A stretch of 64,000 nt of DNA from NCBI RefSeq assembly GCF_014297465.1, contig NZ_JACORT010000016.1, positions 1-64,000 of the forward strand, given 5' to 3'. The translations under genes and the position numbers were made by a program. Below are positions 33,589 through 41,177 of this stretch, piece after piece. How positions within the stretch are numbered: position 1 is the first letter of the stretch; the number at the start of each line of letters is the position of its first letter. A model generated the notes under the pieces. It saw nothing but the letters and a program-made list of their open reading frames with translations. It did not search any database and was not told the DNA's origin. The DNA comes from Ramlibacter cellulosilyticus. GTDB lineage: Bacteria > Pseudomonadota > Gammaproteobacteria > Burkholderiales > Burkholderiaceae_C.

Positions 33589-34982
33589 TCAGGGAAGGGC
33601 GTAGGGCCCGAAGCTCTGGCTGGCGAAGCGCAGCGTGAGCCGGTTGTCCGTGCCGACGTTCGCGCTGACCGCCGACGTTCCGATGGTGGCGTTGGTCGTG
33701 ATGGGCATCGACCGCAGGACCGTGCCGCCCGCTGCCTTGTCCAGGAAGGTCGCCATCGCGTTGCCCGTGCCGGACTGCGGCGCAGCGGTCACCACCAGCA
33801 GGAGCGTGCCGTCCGGGCTGCGCAGGAAGCGCGGCTGGTAGTTCTCCGAATAGGGCGCAGGCAGGCGCGGGACCCGCACCGGGGCGGCCACAGGCGACGC
33901 CTGGTAGTTGCTGCCGCTCTCCAGGTCCCGCAGGTACACCCGCGGCACGGAACTGCCGTTGCCGTGGAACACCAGGCCGGTGGAACAAAGGCTGAAGCCG
34001 GCGCCGCCGATGTTGCCGAGGGTGAGCGTGATGGTCCCACCCCGTTGCTGCACGGCCGGACTGACGCCGGCGAGCGACGGAGCAGCCGCGCTGGTGCCGA
34101 CGCTGACCTTGAAGCTGTCCTGCGCGGGAGCGACGCCGCTCGCCGTGCCGCGCGCAGTCGCGGTGAAAGTCCCCGTGCCTGCCGTCGCCGAGGCAGTCAA
34201 GGTCACGCCCGCAGTCGATCCGGCCACGCTGAGGGAAGAGGGCGAAGCCGTGACGCCGGACGGCAGCGTGAACGTCACGTTCACCGGTCCGGTGAAGGTG
34301 CCCTGCCGCGCGACCGAGACCGTGGCCTGGCGGCTCCCGCCGCGTGCCAGCGCCACGGGATCGGGCGAGACGGCCAGCGTGAAGGAGCCGGGCGGTGGCG
34401 TGCCCGAACACGCAGGCGTGCCGTAGGTCCGGAACAGGTAGTCGTTGGCGCCGTCGCCGTAGCCGCCGAGGAAGTAGTTCCCGCCCGGATAGGGATTGCC
34501 GGTCTGGTACTTCCACCAGAAGATCGCGGTGGGCGCGCTCAATTGCAGCGCGACCCACTGCGCGGGCACCGGCACGCCGCCGCCGGGCATCATGAAGGTC
34601 ACCCAGCCGTCCACCCCTTCGGCTACGTCCTGCGATACCTGGGCGAGCGTCTTGACGCTCGTCATGGCATTCCAGTCCAGCACCATGAGGGTGACCTTGT
34701 CTCCGCCCTTGCCGCGGTTGCCGGTCATCAGGTTCACGTCGACACGGGTAGGCAGCCGAGCGTGGGCGAGATCGTCTGCACTGCACGGCCCTGGAACTGG
34801 TTGGCCCCGCCGCCCCAGTTGGCCGGCGCGTTCTGCTGGTCCAGCGTGTCCGCCCGCACGCCGCGCGCGGCAAGTCCCGCGGCCAGCAGGAACAACACGG
34901 CCACGAGGCCGTGCAGGAGCCGGCGCAGCGCATGCCGTGCCGCCTTGTGCCGGCCCGGCCGGCGATCGTGCGTCTTGTCCAT
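33589..34982 (-). pseudogene. Secreted Ig-like-domain protein gene with a one-base frameshift
   Basis: The start is the ATG at 34982, set by a strong AGGAGG seven bases upstream (34989-34994). It opens a signal-peptide-like N-terminus: a basic stretch, then HGLVAVLFLLAAGLAARG, with likely cleavage near VRA-DTL. This frame stops soon after ...PTLGCLPVST. The rest of the protein continues in the next frame from RVDVNLMTGNRG to a stop at 33589. Adding one C to the CCC run at 34746-34748 (- strand) joins both parts into a 464-residue protein. It then has an N-terminal domain with a WVTFMMPGGG segment, an Ig/Big-like domain (SFTLAVSPDPVALARGG...SFKVSVG) and a C-terminal beta-rich part ending FGPYALP. 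The function is unknown. A real mutation or a sequencing error both fit. Confidence 0.75.
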
Positions 34983-35288
34983 CCCGTACCTCCTCGATCC
35001 GGAGAACATAGGAGGCAGGCGCGACGCGACGTTGCGCTGGATCAGGCAGGAGCAGCGCGGCGGTCCGGATCCGGGAAAGGGGAAGCGGCGGGATGGGAGG
35101 TACAGGGGACCCATCGACCGCTGGCTTTTGCCTATGCAGTGCCAGAACCATCCATATTATTCGACATAATACGCATCGTATCAGTGTGATGGGTGGTTAC
35201 GGTGAGGCCCCAGGCACGGCAATTCCTTGTACAAAGCCCGTCGCTGGACCGGTCCCCGGCCAGCCGCCACACCTACAAGGGAGATCCC
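34983..35288. promoter_or_regulatory. Divergent intergenic region with AT-rich island and small palindrome
   Basis: This 306-base gap separates a - strand secreted-protein gene from a + strand lipoprotein gene, so it should hold both promoters. Most of it is GC-rich like its surroundings. The exception is an AT-rich patch at about 35151-35185 that includes CATATTATTCGACATAAT and the inverted repeat ATACG-CAT-CGTAT (35169-35181). I cannot place convincing -35/-10 pairs. No gene or RNA is seen here. Confidence 0.4.
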
Positions 35289-35654
35289 ATGCTGCTTCCC
35301 ACGCGACTGTCCCTCGTCGCCGTCTTCGCCGTCCTCGCGGGCTGCGCGTCCCAATCCACCGTGCCCGCCGGCCCGCCCGGCAAGCATCTCGTCTACCGGG
35401 ACGGCAGCGGCAACGTCATCCGCCAGTTCGACTATCCGGACGATGCCTTCTGCCGCCGGGTCGAAGCGCTGGCCGGACGCGCCGCCCGTTGCCAGGCCGA
35501 ACCCGCCGCCGGCATGCAGGCCCGCGCCACGCTGCGCTACAACCCGCCCGGCGTCCTGGTCCAGGGCCACTACGCCGACATGGCGCGTTGCCGCGCCGAC
35601 ACCAGCTCCATGTCTCCCGGCGTGGAACTGATCAACGCCTGCAGCGCCCAGTAA
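35289..35654 (+). CDS. Small outer-membrane-type lipoprotein of unknown function
   Basis: The product has 121 residues. The ATG at 35289 is chosen because an AGGGAGA ribosome site sits just upstream and the translation opens with a lipoprotein signal: hydrophobic LSLVAVFAV followed by the lipobox LAG-C, with Cys19 as the lipidated residue. Longer in-frame starts upstream would bury this signal. The mature part contains 'KHLVYRDGSGNVIRQFDYPDD', four further cysteines (FCRR, ARCQ, ARCRAD and NACSAQ) that could form two disulfides in the periplasm, and no known domain that I recognise. Residue +2 after the Cys is Ala, not Asp, so outer-membrane sorting is expected under the usual rule. It is monocistronic; the next gene is convergent. 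Confidence 0.8.
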   Translation: MLLPTRLSLVAVFAVLAGCASQSTVPAGPPGKHLVYRDGSGNVIRQFDYPDDAFCRRVEALAGRAARCQAEPAAGMQARATLRYNPPGVLVQGHYADMARCRADTSSMSPGVELINACSAQ

Positions 35655-35667
35655 GCATGCACCGGCC

Positions 35668-35695
35668 GCCGCCGGTTACCTGAAGTTCCGGCGGC
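35668..35695. terminator. Hairpin between convergent lipoprotein and ankyrin genes
   Basis: A perfect 8-bp stem GCCGCCGG / CCGGCGGC around a 12-base loop sits between a + strand stop (35654) and a - strand stop (35705). The position suggests a shared terminator. No clear T tract is present on either side. Confidence 0.45.
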
Positions 35696-35704
35696 AAGTC
35701 CCCG

Positions 35705-36364
35705 TCACCATTTGCCTTTCGGCTGACGGTTGCGGATCGCCGCGGCGATCAGTTCGGCCGCGTCGGGCCGGTTCGCGCGCTGCGCGAAGTCCACGGCCGA
35801 CATTCCCAGTTCGTTGCGCATCACCGGGTCCGCGCCGGCCTCCAGCAGCAGCCGCACGGCCGCCGTGGAGCCGTACATGGCGGCCATCATCAGCGGCGTC
35901 GTCTTGTTCGGCGACTCCGCGTCGATGAAGGCGTGTTCGTCCAGGAGCATCAGCATGATCTCCAGGTGGCCGCCGGTCGCCGCGTAATGCAGCGGCGCCC
36001 ATCCGGGCTTGTTGACGTCGGCGTCGCGGGCGATCAGCTTGCGCACCAGTTCCTTGTGCCCCTTCAGGGCCGCGATCATGAGCGGGCTTTCGTCCTTGGC
36101 GCTGCGCCATTCCACCTTCGTCTTCGGCCAGTCGACCAGCGCCTCCGCTGCCTTCAGCGAGCCTTCCTGCAAGGCCAGGAAGAGGCCCTGCCGGCCCGAG
36201 GGATCGATCGTGTTCGGGTCGAAACCGCGCCGCAGGAGCTCGTTGATCGCCTTCGGGTCGTCGCGCTTGATCGCCTGGAAGAAGTCTTCGTACGACCCGG
36301 CATGGGCAGCAGAAAACGCAATCGCCAGAAGGAGATACAGGACGAACTTCAGGTGATTTCTCAT
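35705..36364 (-). CDS. Periplasmic ankyrin-repeat protein
   Basis: The product has 219 residues. It begins with a signal peptide (MRNHLKFVLYLLLAIAFSAAHA, cleavage likely after AHA), so it acts in the periplasm. At least four ankyrin repeats follow, seen in SGRQGLFLALQEGSLKAAEALV, ESPLMIAALKGHKELVRKLI, WAPLHYAATGGHLEIMLMLL and TTPLMMAAMYGSTAAVRLLL. Ankyrin repeats mediate protein binding; the partner is unknown. The start ATG at 36364 overlaps the TGA stop of the upstream TatD-family gene as ATGA, so the two are probably translated together. It is the last gene of the mltG-tmk-holB-pilZ-tatD operon. Confidence 0.9.
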   Translation of the reverse strand: MRNHLKFVLYLLLAIAFSAAHAGSYEDFFQAIKRDDPKAINELLRRGFDPNTIDPSGRQGLFLALQEGSLKAAEALVDWPKTKVEWRSAKDESPLMIAALKGHKELVRKLIARDADVNKPGWAPLHYAATGGHLEIMLMLLDEHAFIDAESPNKTTPLMMAAMYGSTAAVRLLLEAGADPVMRNELGMSAVDFAQRANRPDAAELIAAAIRNRQPKGKW

Positions 36365-37167
36365 GCTTGCACGCCCCGGAAGAGCGCCTCGAAATTGCGG
36401 CTGGTGGCCTCGCCCACGGCCTCCACGGACAACCCTCGCAGTTCCGCGACCTGCCTGGCCACGTAGGGCACGTAGGCCGGGTTGTTCACCTTGCCCCGGT
36501 AAGGCACGGGGGCGAGGTAAGGGCTGTCGGTCTCGATCAGCATGCGGTCCATCGGAACGAATTTCGCCACCTCGCGCAGGTCGGCGGCACTCTTGAACGT
36601 GAGGATGCCGGAAAACGAGATGTGGAAGCCCAGGTCCAGCGCCGCCCGCGCGACGTCCATGGTCTCCGTGAAGCAGTGGAAGACGCCCCCCGCGGACCCG
36701 GCGGAGCCGTCCTCGCCCTCCTCCTTCAGGATCGCCACGGTGTCGCCGGAAGCCGAACGCGTGTGGATGATCAGCGGCTTGCGGCAGGCCTGCGCGGCGC
36801 GGATGTGGACGCGGAAGCGCTCCCGCTGCCATTCCATGTCGGCCACCGTGCGGCCGCCCTTGCGGCCTTCCATGTCGTAGTAGTCCAGGCCGGTCTCGCC
36901 GATGCCGACCACCCTGGGGCGCGCGGCGAGTTCCAGCAGCGTCTCCACCGACGGTTCGGCCAGGTTCTCCGTATCGGGATGCACGCCCGCCGACGCCCAG
37001 AAGTTGTCGTAGCCCATGGCGAGCGCGTGCACGTCCTCGAATTCCTCCAGGGTCGTGCAGATGCACAGGGCGCGGTCGACCTTCGCGTCGGCCATGGCCT
37101 GGCGGATCTGGGGCAGCTGGGACTGGAGCTCGGGGAAGCTGAGGTGGCAGTGGGAGTCGACGAACAT
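36361..37167 (-). CDS. ycfH: TatD-family metal-dependent hydrolase (YcfH-like DNase)
   Basis: The product has 268 residues from the ATG at 37167, which gives the canonical N-terminus MFVDSHCHL. An upstream in-frame start would add 16 unconserved residues. The metal ligands of the TatD TIM barrel are visible: HxH at 6-8, Glu91 in GIGETGLD, His135 in IIHTR, His164 in FHCF and Asp214 in ETDSPYLAP. TatD proteins are 3'-5' exonucleases/DNases acting on damaged DNA in the cytoplasm. Placement after holB matches E. coli holB-ycfH. A short acidic Gly/Ser-rich insert (EEGEDGSAGSAGG, ~149-161) precedes the FHCF strand. Confidence 0.92.
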   Translation of the reverse strand: MFVDSHCHLSFPELQSQLPQIRQAMADAKVDRALCICTTLEEFEDVHALAMGYDNFWASAGVHPDTENLAEPSVETLLELAARPRVVGIGETGLDYYDMEGRKGGRTVADMEWQRERFRVHIRAAQACRKPLIIHTRSASGDTVAILKEEGEDGSAGSAGGVFHCFTETMDVARAALDLGFHISFSGILTFKSAADLREVAKFVPMDRMLIETDSPYLAPVPYRGKVNNPAYVPYVARQVAELRGLSVEAVGEATSRNFEALFRGVQA

Positions 37168-37233
37168 GGCGGCAAAAGCGAAAACGCCGCGCGGCGGGGC
37201 CGGGCGGCGCTGCAAGGATGGATTCTAGGGAAG

Positions 37234-37614
37234 CTAGATGGTCTGCGTCGGGCGCTCGGAAGCCAGGTGGCCGCCGAGGATCTCCTCGATCTTCACCTTC
37301 AGCAGCTTGGACTTGTCGTCCGAGGGGAACCGCACGCCGACGCCCTGGGTGCGGTTGGCGGCGGCGCGCGCCGGCGTGACCCAGGCGACCTTGCCGGCGA
37401 CCGGATAGCGCTGCGGGTCGTCCGGCAGCGACAGCAGGACGTACACGTCGTCGCCGAGCTTGTAGTCGCGCGAGGTCGGGATGAACACGCCGCCATCCGC
37501 GAACAGCGGGATATAGGCGGCGTAGAGCGCCGCCTTTTCCTTGATGGCGAGCTGGATGACGCTCGGACGCGGTGTGGCGCCGGCGGCGGCTGCGGGGGCG
37601 GGTGCGGTGGCCAT
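37234..37614 (-). CDS. pilZ: PilZ domain protein, type IV pilus biogenesis (PilZ)
   Basis: The product has 126 residues: an Ala/Pro-rich N-terminus, then a single PilZ beta-barrel domain (IQLAIKEKAALYAAYIPLF...GDDVYVLLSL...VAGKVAWVTPA...GVGVRF). It matches the pilus PilZ subfamily, not c-di-GMP receptors: there is no RxxxR motif ahead of the barrel, and DGGVFI replaces the usual D/NxSxxG. In Xanthomonas and Pseudomonas this protein binds PilB/FimX and is needed for type IV pili. Its ATG at 37614 starts two bases after the holB stop. The holB-pilZ-tatD order is conserved in beta- and gammaproteobacteria. A 66-bp gap precedes the TatD gene. Confidence 0.9.
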   Translation of the reverse strand: MATAPAPAAAAGATPRPSVIQLAIKEKAALYAAYIPLFADGGVFIPTSRDYKLGDDVYVLLSLPDDPQRYPVAGKVAWVTPARAAANRTQGVGVRFPSDDKSKLLKVKIEEILGGHLASERPTQTI

Positions 37615-37616
37615 GG

Positions 37617-38606
37617 TCAGGCTGTCGAGTTTAGGGCCGTCCTCGCCTGGGCCACAAGGTCCTCGAGCATCAGTCCGGCGTTGAAAGGATGGTCGACCGT
37701 GCGGGAAGTCGCGGCCAGGCTGCGCCACCACGCGGTCAGCGCGGGCAGCGAAGCGGCAGAAGGCAGGTCGGCAGCCTCGAAAAAGCGCGGTTGGGCGCCG
37801 GATCGCAGCGCCAGCAGGTCGTGGCACAGCTTCTGGAAGGCCTGGACGACCTGCGCCGGGCCCCAATCCGCCAGCGGCCCGATGTCGCCCCGGACCAACG
37901 CCTTGGGCCATTGGGACCAGGTCCGGGCGTCGAGTCCGGCGGCGTGCAGCCGCAGGGCGTCTTCGGGACGGCCGCCTGCCGCCTTCAGCAATCCCGCCGC
38001 CGCGGGGCCGGGCACGCCCTGCTCCTGCAACCACGCGATCGCTTCGGCAGGTTCGGGCCAGGCGAGGGTGTGGCCCAGGCAGCGGCTGCGGATGGTCGGC
38101 AGCAGCTGGTGCGCCGCCTCCGTGGAGAGCACGAAGCGCACGTCGCCGGGCGGCTCCTCCAGCGTCTTGAGCAGCGCGTTGGCCGTGACCTGGTTCATGT
38201 CCTCGGCGGGATAGACCATCACCACCTTGCCGCGGCCGCGGCCGCTGGTGCGCTGCGCGAACTCCAGCGCGTCGCGCATCGCGTCGACGCGGATCTCGCG
38301 GCTGGCCTTGCGCTTCTTGTCGTCGATGTCCGCCTGCGCCTTCTCGCCGAGCGGCCAGCCCAGCTCCAGCATGAAGGTCTCGGGCATCAGCACCGCGAGG
38401 TCCGTGTGCGAGCGCACCTCCACCTGGTGGCAGCTGTCGCAGTGCCCGCAGGCGCCTTCGGGCGTCGGCTGGTCGCACAGCCAGGCTTGCGCGAGCGACA
38501 GCGCGAGCTGGTACTGCCCGAGCCCGGACGGCCCGTGCAGCAGCCAGGCATGCCCGCGCTGCGCGAGCAGCTGCTGCAACTGGGCGCGGATCCACGGGGC
38601 GGTCAC
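37617..38606 (-). CDS. holB: DNA polymerase III delta' subunit
   Basis: The product has 329 residues (E. coli delta' is 334). It belongs to the clamp loader that places the beta sliding clamp on DNA. Visible parts are a degenerate P-loop (HGPSGLGQYQLALSLAQ), a zinc module (CGHCDSC with an upstream Cys), the ALLKTLEEPP motif of clamp-loader AAA+ proteins, a sensor-like 'PTIRSRCLG' and a C-terminal helical collar domain. Translation most likely starts at the GTG at 38606, which overlaps the tmk stop as GTGA. This gives the usual N-terminus with the amphipathic helix WIRAQLQQLLAQ. Confidence 0.93.
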   Translation of the reverse strand: MTAPWIRAQLQQLLAQRGHAWLLHGPSGLGQYQLALSLAQAWLCDQPTPEGACGHCDSCHQVEVRSHTDLAVLMPETFMLELGWPLGEKAQADIDDKKRKASREIRVDAMRDALEFAQRTSGRGRGKVVMVYPAEDMNQVTANALLKTLEEPPGDVRFVLSTEAAHQLLPTIRSRCLGHTLAWPEPAEAIAWLQEQGVPGPAAAGLLKAAGGRPEDALRLHAAGLDARTWSQWPKALVRGDIGPLADWGPAQVVQAFQKLCHDLLALRSGAQPRFFEAADLPSAASLPALTAWWRSLAATSRTVDHPFNAGLMLEDLVAQARTALNSTA

Positions 38607-39232
38607 AGCACCCCCCTCTTCCGCAAGCCCTCTTCCACGTCTTGCCAGACCTGGTCGCGCGGCTGGTCGGCAGCTACCCGCAGGAAGCGGCCGGGATCCG
38701 CTTTTGCGCGCGCCGCATAGCCTCCCGCCACGCGCTCGAAGAATGCCTGCGGCTGCGATTCGAACCTGTCCGGCACGCGGGCTCCTGCCAGGCGCTGCGC
38801 CGCGACGGCCGCGGGCAGGTCGAACCACACCGTGACATCGGGCTGGCGCAAGGGCGTCGCCGGCACGGACTGCACCCAGCGCTCCAGCGTGGCGAGCACG
38901 TCGAGGTCGAAGCCGCGGCCGCCGCCCTGGTAGGCGAAGGTCGCGTCGGTGAAACGGTCGCACAGCACGACGTCGCCGCGCGCGAGCGCCGGCTCGATCA
39001 CCTGCTGCAGGTGGTCGCGGCGCGCCGCGAACATCAGCAGCGCCTCGGTCAGCGGGTCCATCGGGTCGTTGAGCGCCAGCGCCCGCAGCTTCTCCGCCAG
39101 CGGCGTGCCGCCCGGTTCCCGCGTCAGCACCACGGTGCGTCCGCGCGCGCGCAGCGCCTGCGCCAGCGCCTCGATGTGCGTCGACTTCCCGGCACCGTCG
39201 ATGCCCTCGAAGCTGAGGAAAAGCCCGCTCAT
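38603..39232 (-). CDS. tmk: Thymidylate kinase
   Basis: The product has 209 residues. It phosphorylates dTMP to dTDP with ATP in the cytoplasm. The P-loop GIDGAGKST is at residues 10-18, the TREPGGTPLAEKLR motif follows, then the CDRFTDATFAYQGGGRG segment that carries the DRY/H-like and lid elements. The C-terminus FLRVAADQPRDQVWQDV is also typical. Its ATG overlaps the mltG stop (ATGA) and its TGA overlaps the holB GTG start, so mltG, tmk and holB look translationally coupled. Confidence 0.96.
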   Translation of the reverse strand: MSGLFLSFEGIDGAGKSTHIEALAQALRARGRTVVLTREPGGTPLAEKLRALALNDPMDPLTEALLMFAARRDHLQQVIEPALARGDVVLCDRFTDATFAYQGGGRGFDLDVLATLERWVQSVPATPLRQPDVTVWFDLPAAVAAQRLAGARVPDRFESQPQAFFERVAGGYAARAKADPGRFLRVAADQPRDQVWQDVEEGLRKRGVL

Positions 39233-40230
39233 TTCCCGCGCTGGTACTTGTTGACCGCGTTGTTGTGCTCGTCCAGCGAGCCGCTGAAATGGCTGCTGCC
39301 GTCGCCCTTGGCCACGAAGTACAGGAAGTTGCCGGCCGCCGGCTGCACCGCGGCCAGCAGCGAGGCCTTGCCGGGCATGGCGATCGGCGTGGGCGGCAGG
39401 CCGGGGCGCAGGTAGGTGTTGTAGGGCGAGTCGGTCTGCAGGTCCACCTTGCGCAGGTTGCCGTCGAAGCGCTCGCCCAGGCCGTAGATCACCGTCGGGT
39501 CGGTCTGCAGCGGCATGCCGGTGCGCAGGCGGTTCTGGAACACCGCGGCGATGAGCGTGCGGTCCGCCGCCTTGCCCGTTTCCTTCTCGACGATGCTGGC
39601 GAGGATCAGGGCCTCCTCCGGCGTCTTCAGGATGGATTGCTGCGAGCGCTGCGCCCAGGCCTCGGCGAGGCGCTTGTCCATGGCGCGCAGCGCGCGCTGC
39701 AGCACCTTCACGTCGCTCGAACCCTTGGAGTAGGTGTAGGTGTCCGGGAAGAAGCGGCCCTCGGGCGCCACGCCCGGCCGCCCCAGCGTCTTCATGAGGT
39801 CGGCGTCGCTCATCTGCGCCGTGTCGGGCCGCAGCTGCTCCGCCTTGGCCAGCGCGGCGCGCACCTGCCGCCAGTTCCAGCCTTCGACCAGCGTCACGGC
39901 GCGCAGCGACTCCTCGCCGCGGGCCAGCTTGTCCAGCAGCCGCATGGGCGTGATGCCGCGCTCCAGCTCGTAGCTGCCGGCCTTGATGCGCTGGGCTTCG
40001 CCGGAGACGCGGAACCAGGCGAACAGGACGCGCGGGTCCACCTCCACGCCGGCGTCGCGCACGGCCTGGGCCACGCCGCGCGGCAACGTGCCGGGCTCGA
40101 TGGAAAGGTCCAGCGATGCGGCGTTGCCGCGCAGCGGCAGCGGATGCTGCAGCCACCACCAGCCGGCCGCGGCGGCGCCGAGGGCGGCGAGCAGGGCCAG
40201 CAGGAACACGGTTCTGAAAAAGCGGCGCAC
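39229..40230 (-). CDS. mltG: Endolytic murein transglycosylase MltG (YceG)
   Basis: The product has 333 residues. It is an inner-membrane lytic transglycosylase that cuts nascent glycan strands and helps set glycan length. One N-terminal membrane helix is seen (TVFLLALLAALGAAAAGWWWL, residues ~7-27). It is followed by the LysM-like N-domain and the catalytic YceG fold with the ASIVEKET motif (211-218), which holds the catalytic Glu, then RTGMPLQTDPTVIYGLG and the closing ATYRPGLPPTPI-like segment (here NTYLRPGLPPTPIA). The start is a GTG at 40230. It is the first gene of a - strand operon and is only 32 bp from the divergent ygfZ start. Confidence 0.95.
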   Translation of the reverse strand: MRRFFRTVFLLALLAALGAAAAGWWWLQHPLPLRGNAASLDLSIEPGTLPRGVAQAVRDAGVEVDPRVLFAWFRVSGEAQRIKAGSYELERGITPMRLLDKLARGEESLRAVTLVEGWNWRQVRAALAKAEQLRPDTAQMSDADLMKTLGRPGVAPEGRFFPDTYTYSKGSSDVKVLQRALRAMDKRLAEAWAQRSQQSILKTPEEALILASIVEKETGKAADRTLIAAVFQNRLRTGMPLQTDPTVIYGLGERFDGNLRKVDLQTDSPYNTYLRPGLPPTPIAMPGKASLLAAVQPAAGNFLYFVAKGDGSSHFSGSLDEHNNAVNKYQRGK

Positions 40231-40262
40231 GTCCCTGCTTCGTCTGGTGGAAAGTCCCGGCC

Positions 40263-41177
40263 ATGATAATTCAGCCCATGTCGTATCCCTTCCACGGTGT
40301 CGCTTCCCTGCCCCACCTCGGCGTGATCCGGGCGCAAGGCGAGGACGCGGCCAGGTTCCTGCACGGCCAGCTCACGCAGGATTTCGCCCTCCTCGGCGCC
40401 GGTGAAGCCCGGCTGGCCGCCTTCTGCAACGCCAAGGGCCGCATGCTGGCCAGCTTCGTGGCCTTCAAGCGGGCCGACGACGAGATCCTGCTCGTGTGCA
40501 GCCGGGACGTCCTGCCGGCCACGCTCAAGCGCCTGTCCATGTTCGTGCTGCGCGCCAAGGCGAAGCTCAGCGATGCCTCGGCCGATTTCGAGCTGCGCGG
40601 CATCGCGGGCGAAGCCGGCGGCGGCGCGCCCTGGTCGCTCACCCGCGAAGGCGAAGCGGTCCGCATCCAGCTCTATCCGGCGGACGGCCAGTCGCGCGCG
40701 CTGTGGGTGGCGCCTGCCGGCACGCCCGCTCCGGCGGGCCCTGCCCTGGATCCCGCGACGTGGCTCTGGGGCGAGGTGCGCAGCGGCATCGCGCGCATCA
40801 CCGCGCTCGTCGTCGAGGCGTTCGTGCCGCAGATGCTCAACTACGAGTCGGTGGGCGGCGTGAACTTCAAGAAGGGCTGCTATCCGGGCCAGGAAGTCGT
40901 GGCGCGCAGCCAGTTCCGCGGCACCCTGAAGCGCCGCGCCTTCATTGCGCACGCGGATGCGGAACTCGCCGCTGGCCAGGAAGTGTTCCAGGCGGCCGAC
41001 GCCGAGCAGCCCGCCGGCCTGGTGGCGCTGGCCGCGCCGGCGCCCGGCGGCGGCTGGGACGCGATCGTTTCGCTGCAGCTTTCCGCCGCGGAGGCGGGCG
41101 ACCTGCACGCGCAACGCGCCGACGGCCCGGCGCTCACGTTGCTGCCCCTGCCCTACCTGCTGCTGGCCGACGTCTGA
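40263..41177 (+). CDS. ygfZ: tRNA-modifying / Fe-S cluster maintenance protein YgfZ
   Basis: The product has 304 residues of the folate-binding GcvT-like family. YgfZ supports Fe-S enzymes such as the tRNA methylthiotransferase MiaB. The signature KGCYPGQE is at 204-211, with the essential cysteine at 206, after the conserved 'FVPQMLNYESVGGVNF'. The N-terminal 'VIRAQGEDAARFLHGQLTQD' is typical. Two ATGs are possible, 40263 and 40278 (MSYPF); either keeps the whole domain. The 3' end overlaps the opposing membrane-protein gene by 25 bp. The 32-bp gap to mltG means both promoters must lie in or near coding sequence. Confidence 0.93.
   Translation: MIIQPMSYPFHGVASLPHLGVIRAQGEDAARFLHGQLTQDFALLGAGEARLAAFCNAKGRMLASFVAFKRADDEILLVCSRDVLPATLKRLSMFVLRAKAKLSDASADFELRGIAGEAGGGAPWSLTREGEAVRIQLYPADGQSRALWVAPAGTPAPAGPALDPATWLWGEVRSGIARITALVVEAFVPQMLNYESVGGVNFKKGCYPGQEVVARSQFRGTLKRRAFIAHADAELAAGQEVFQAADAEQPAGLVALAAPAPGGGWDAIVSLQLSAAEAGDLHAQRADGPALTLLPLPYLLLADV

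Noticed and set aside
34740..34752. Programmed ribosomal frameshift
   Set aside because: The run is only CCC, with no slippery heptamer or downstream structure that I can see. A mutation or read error is simpler.
36367..38214. 615-codon frame antisense to tatD, pilZ and holB
   Set aside because: Three well-recognised genes with overlapping start and stop codons occupy the other strand, and this product shows no family features.
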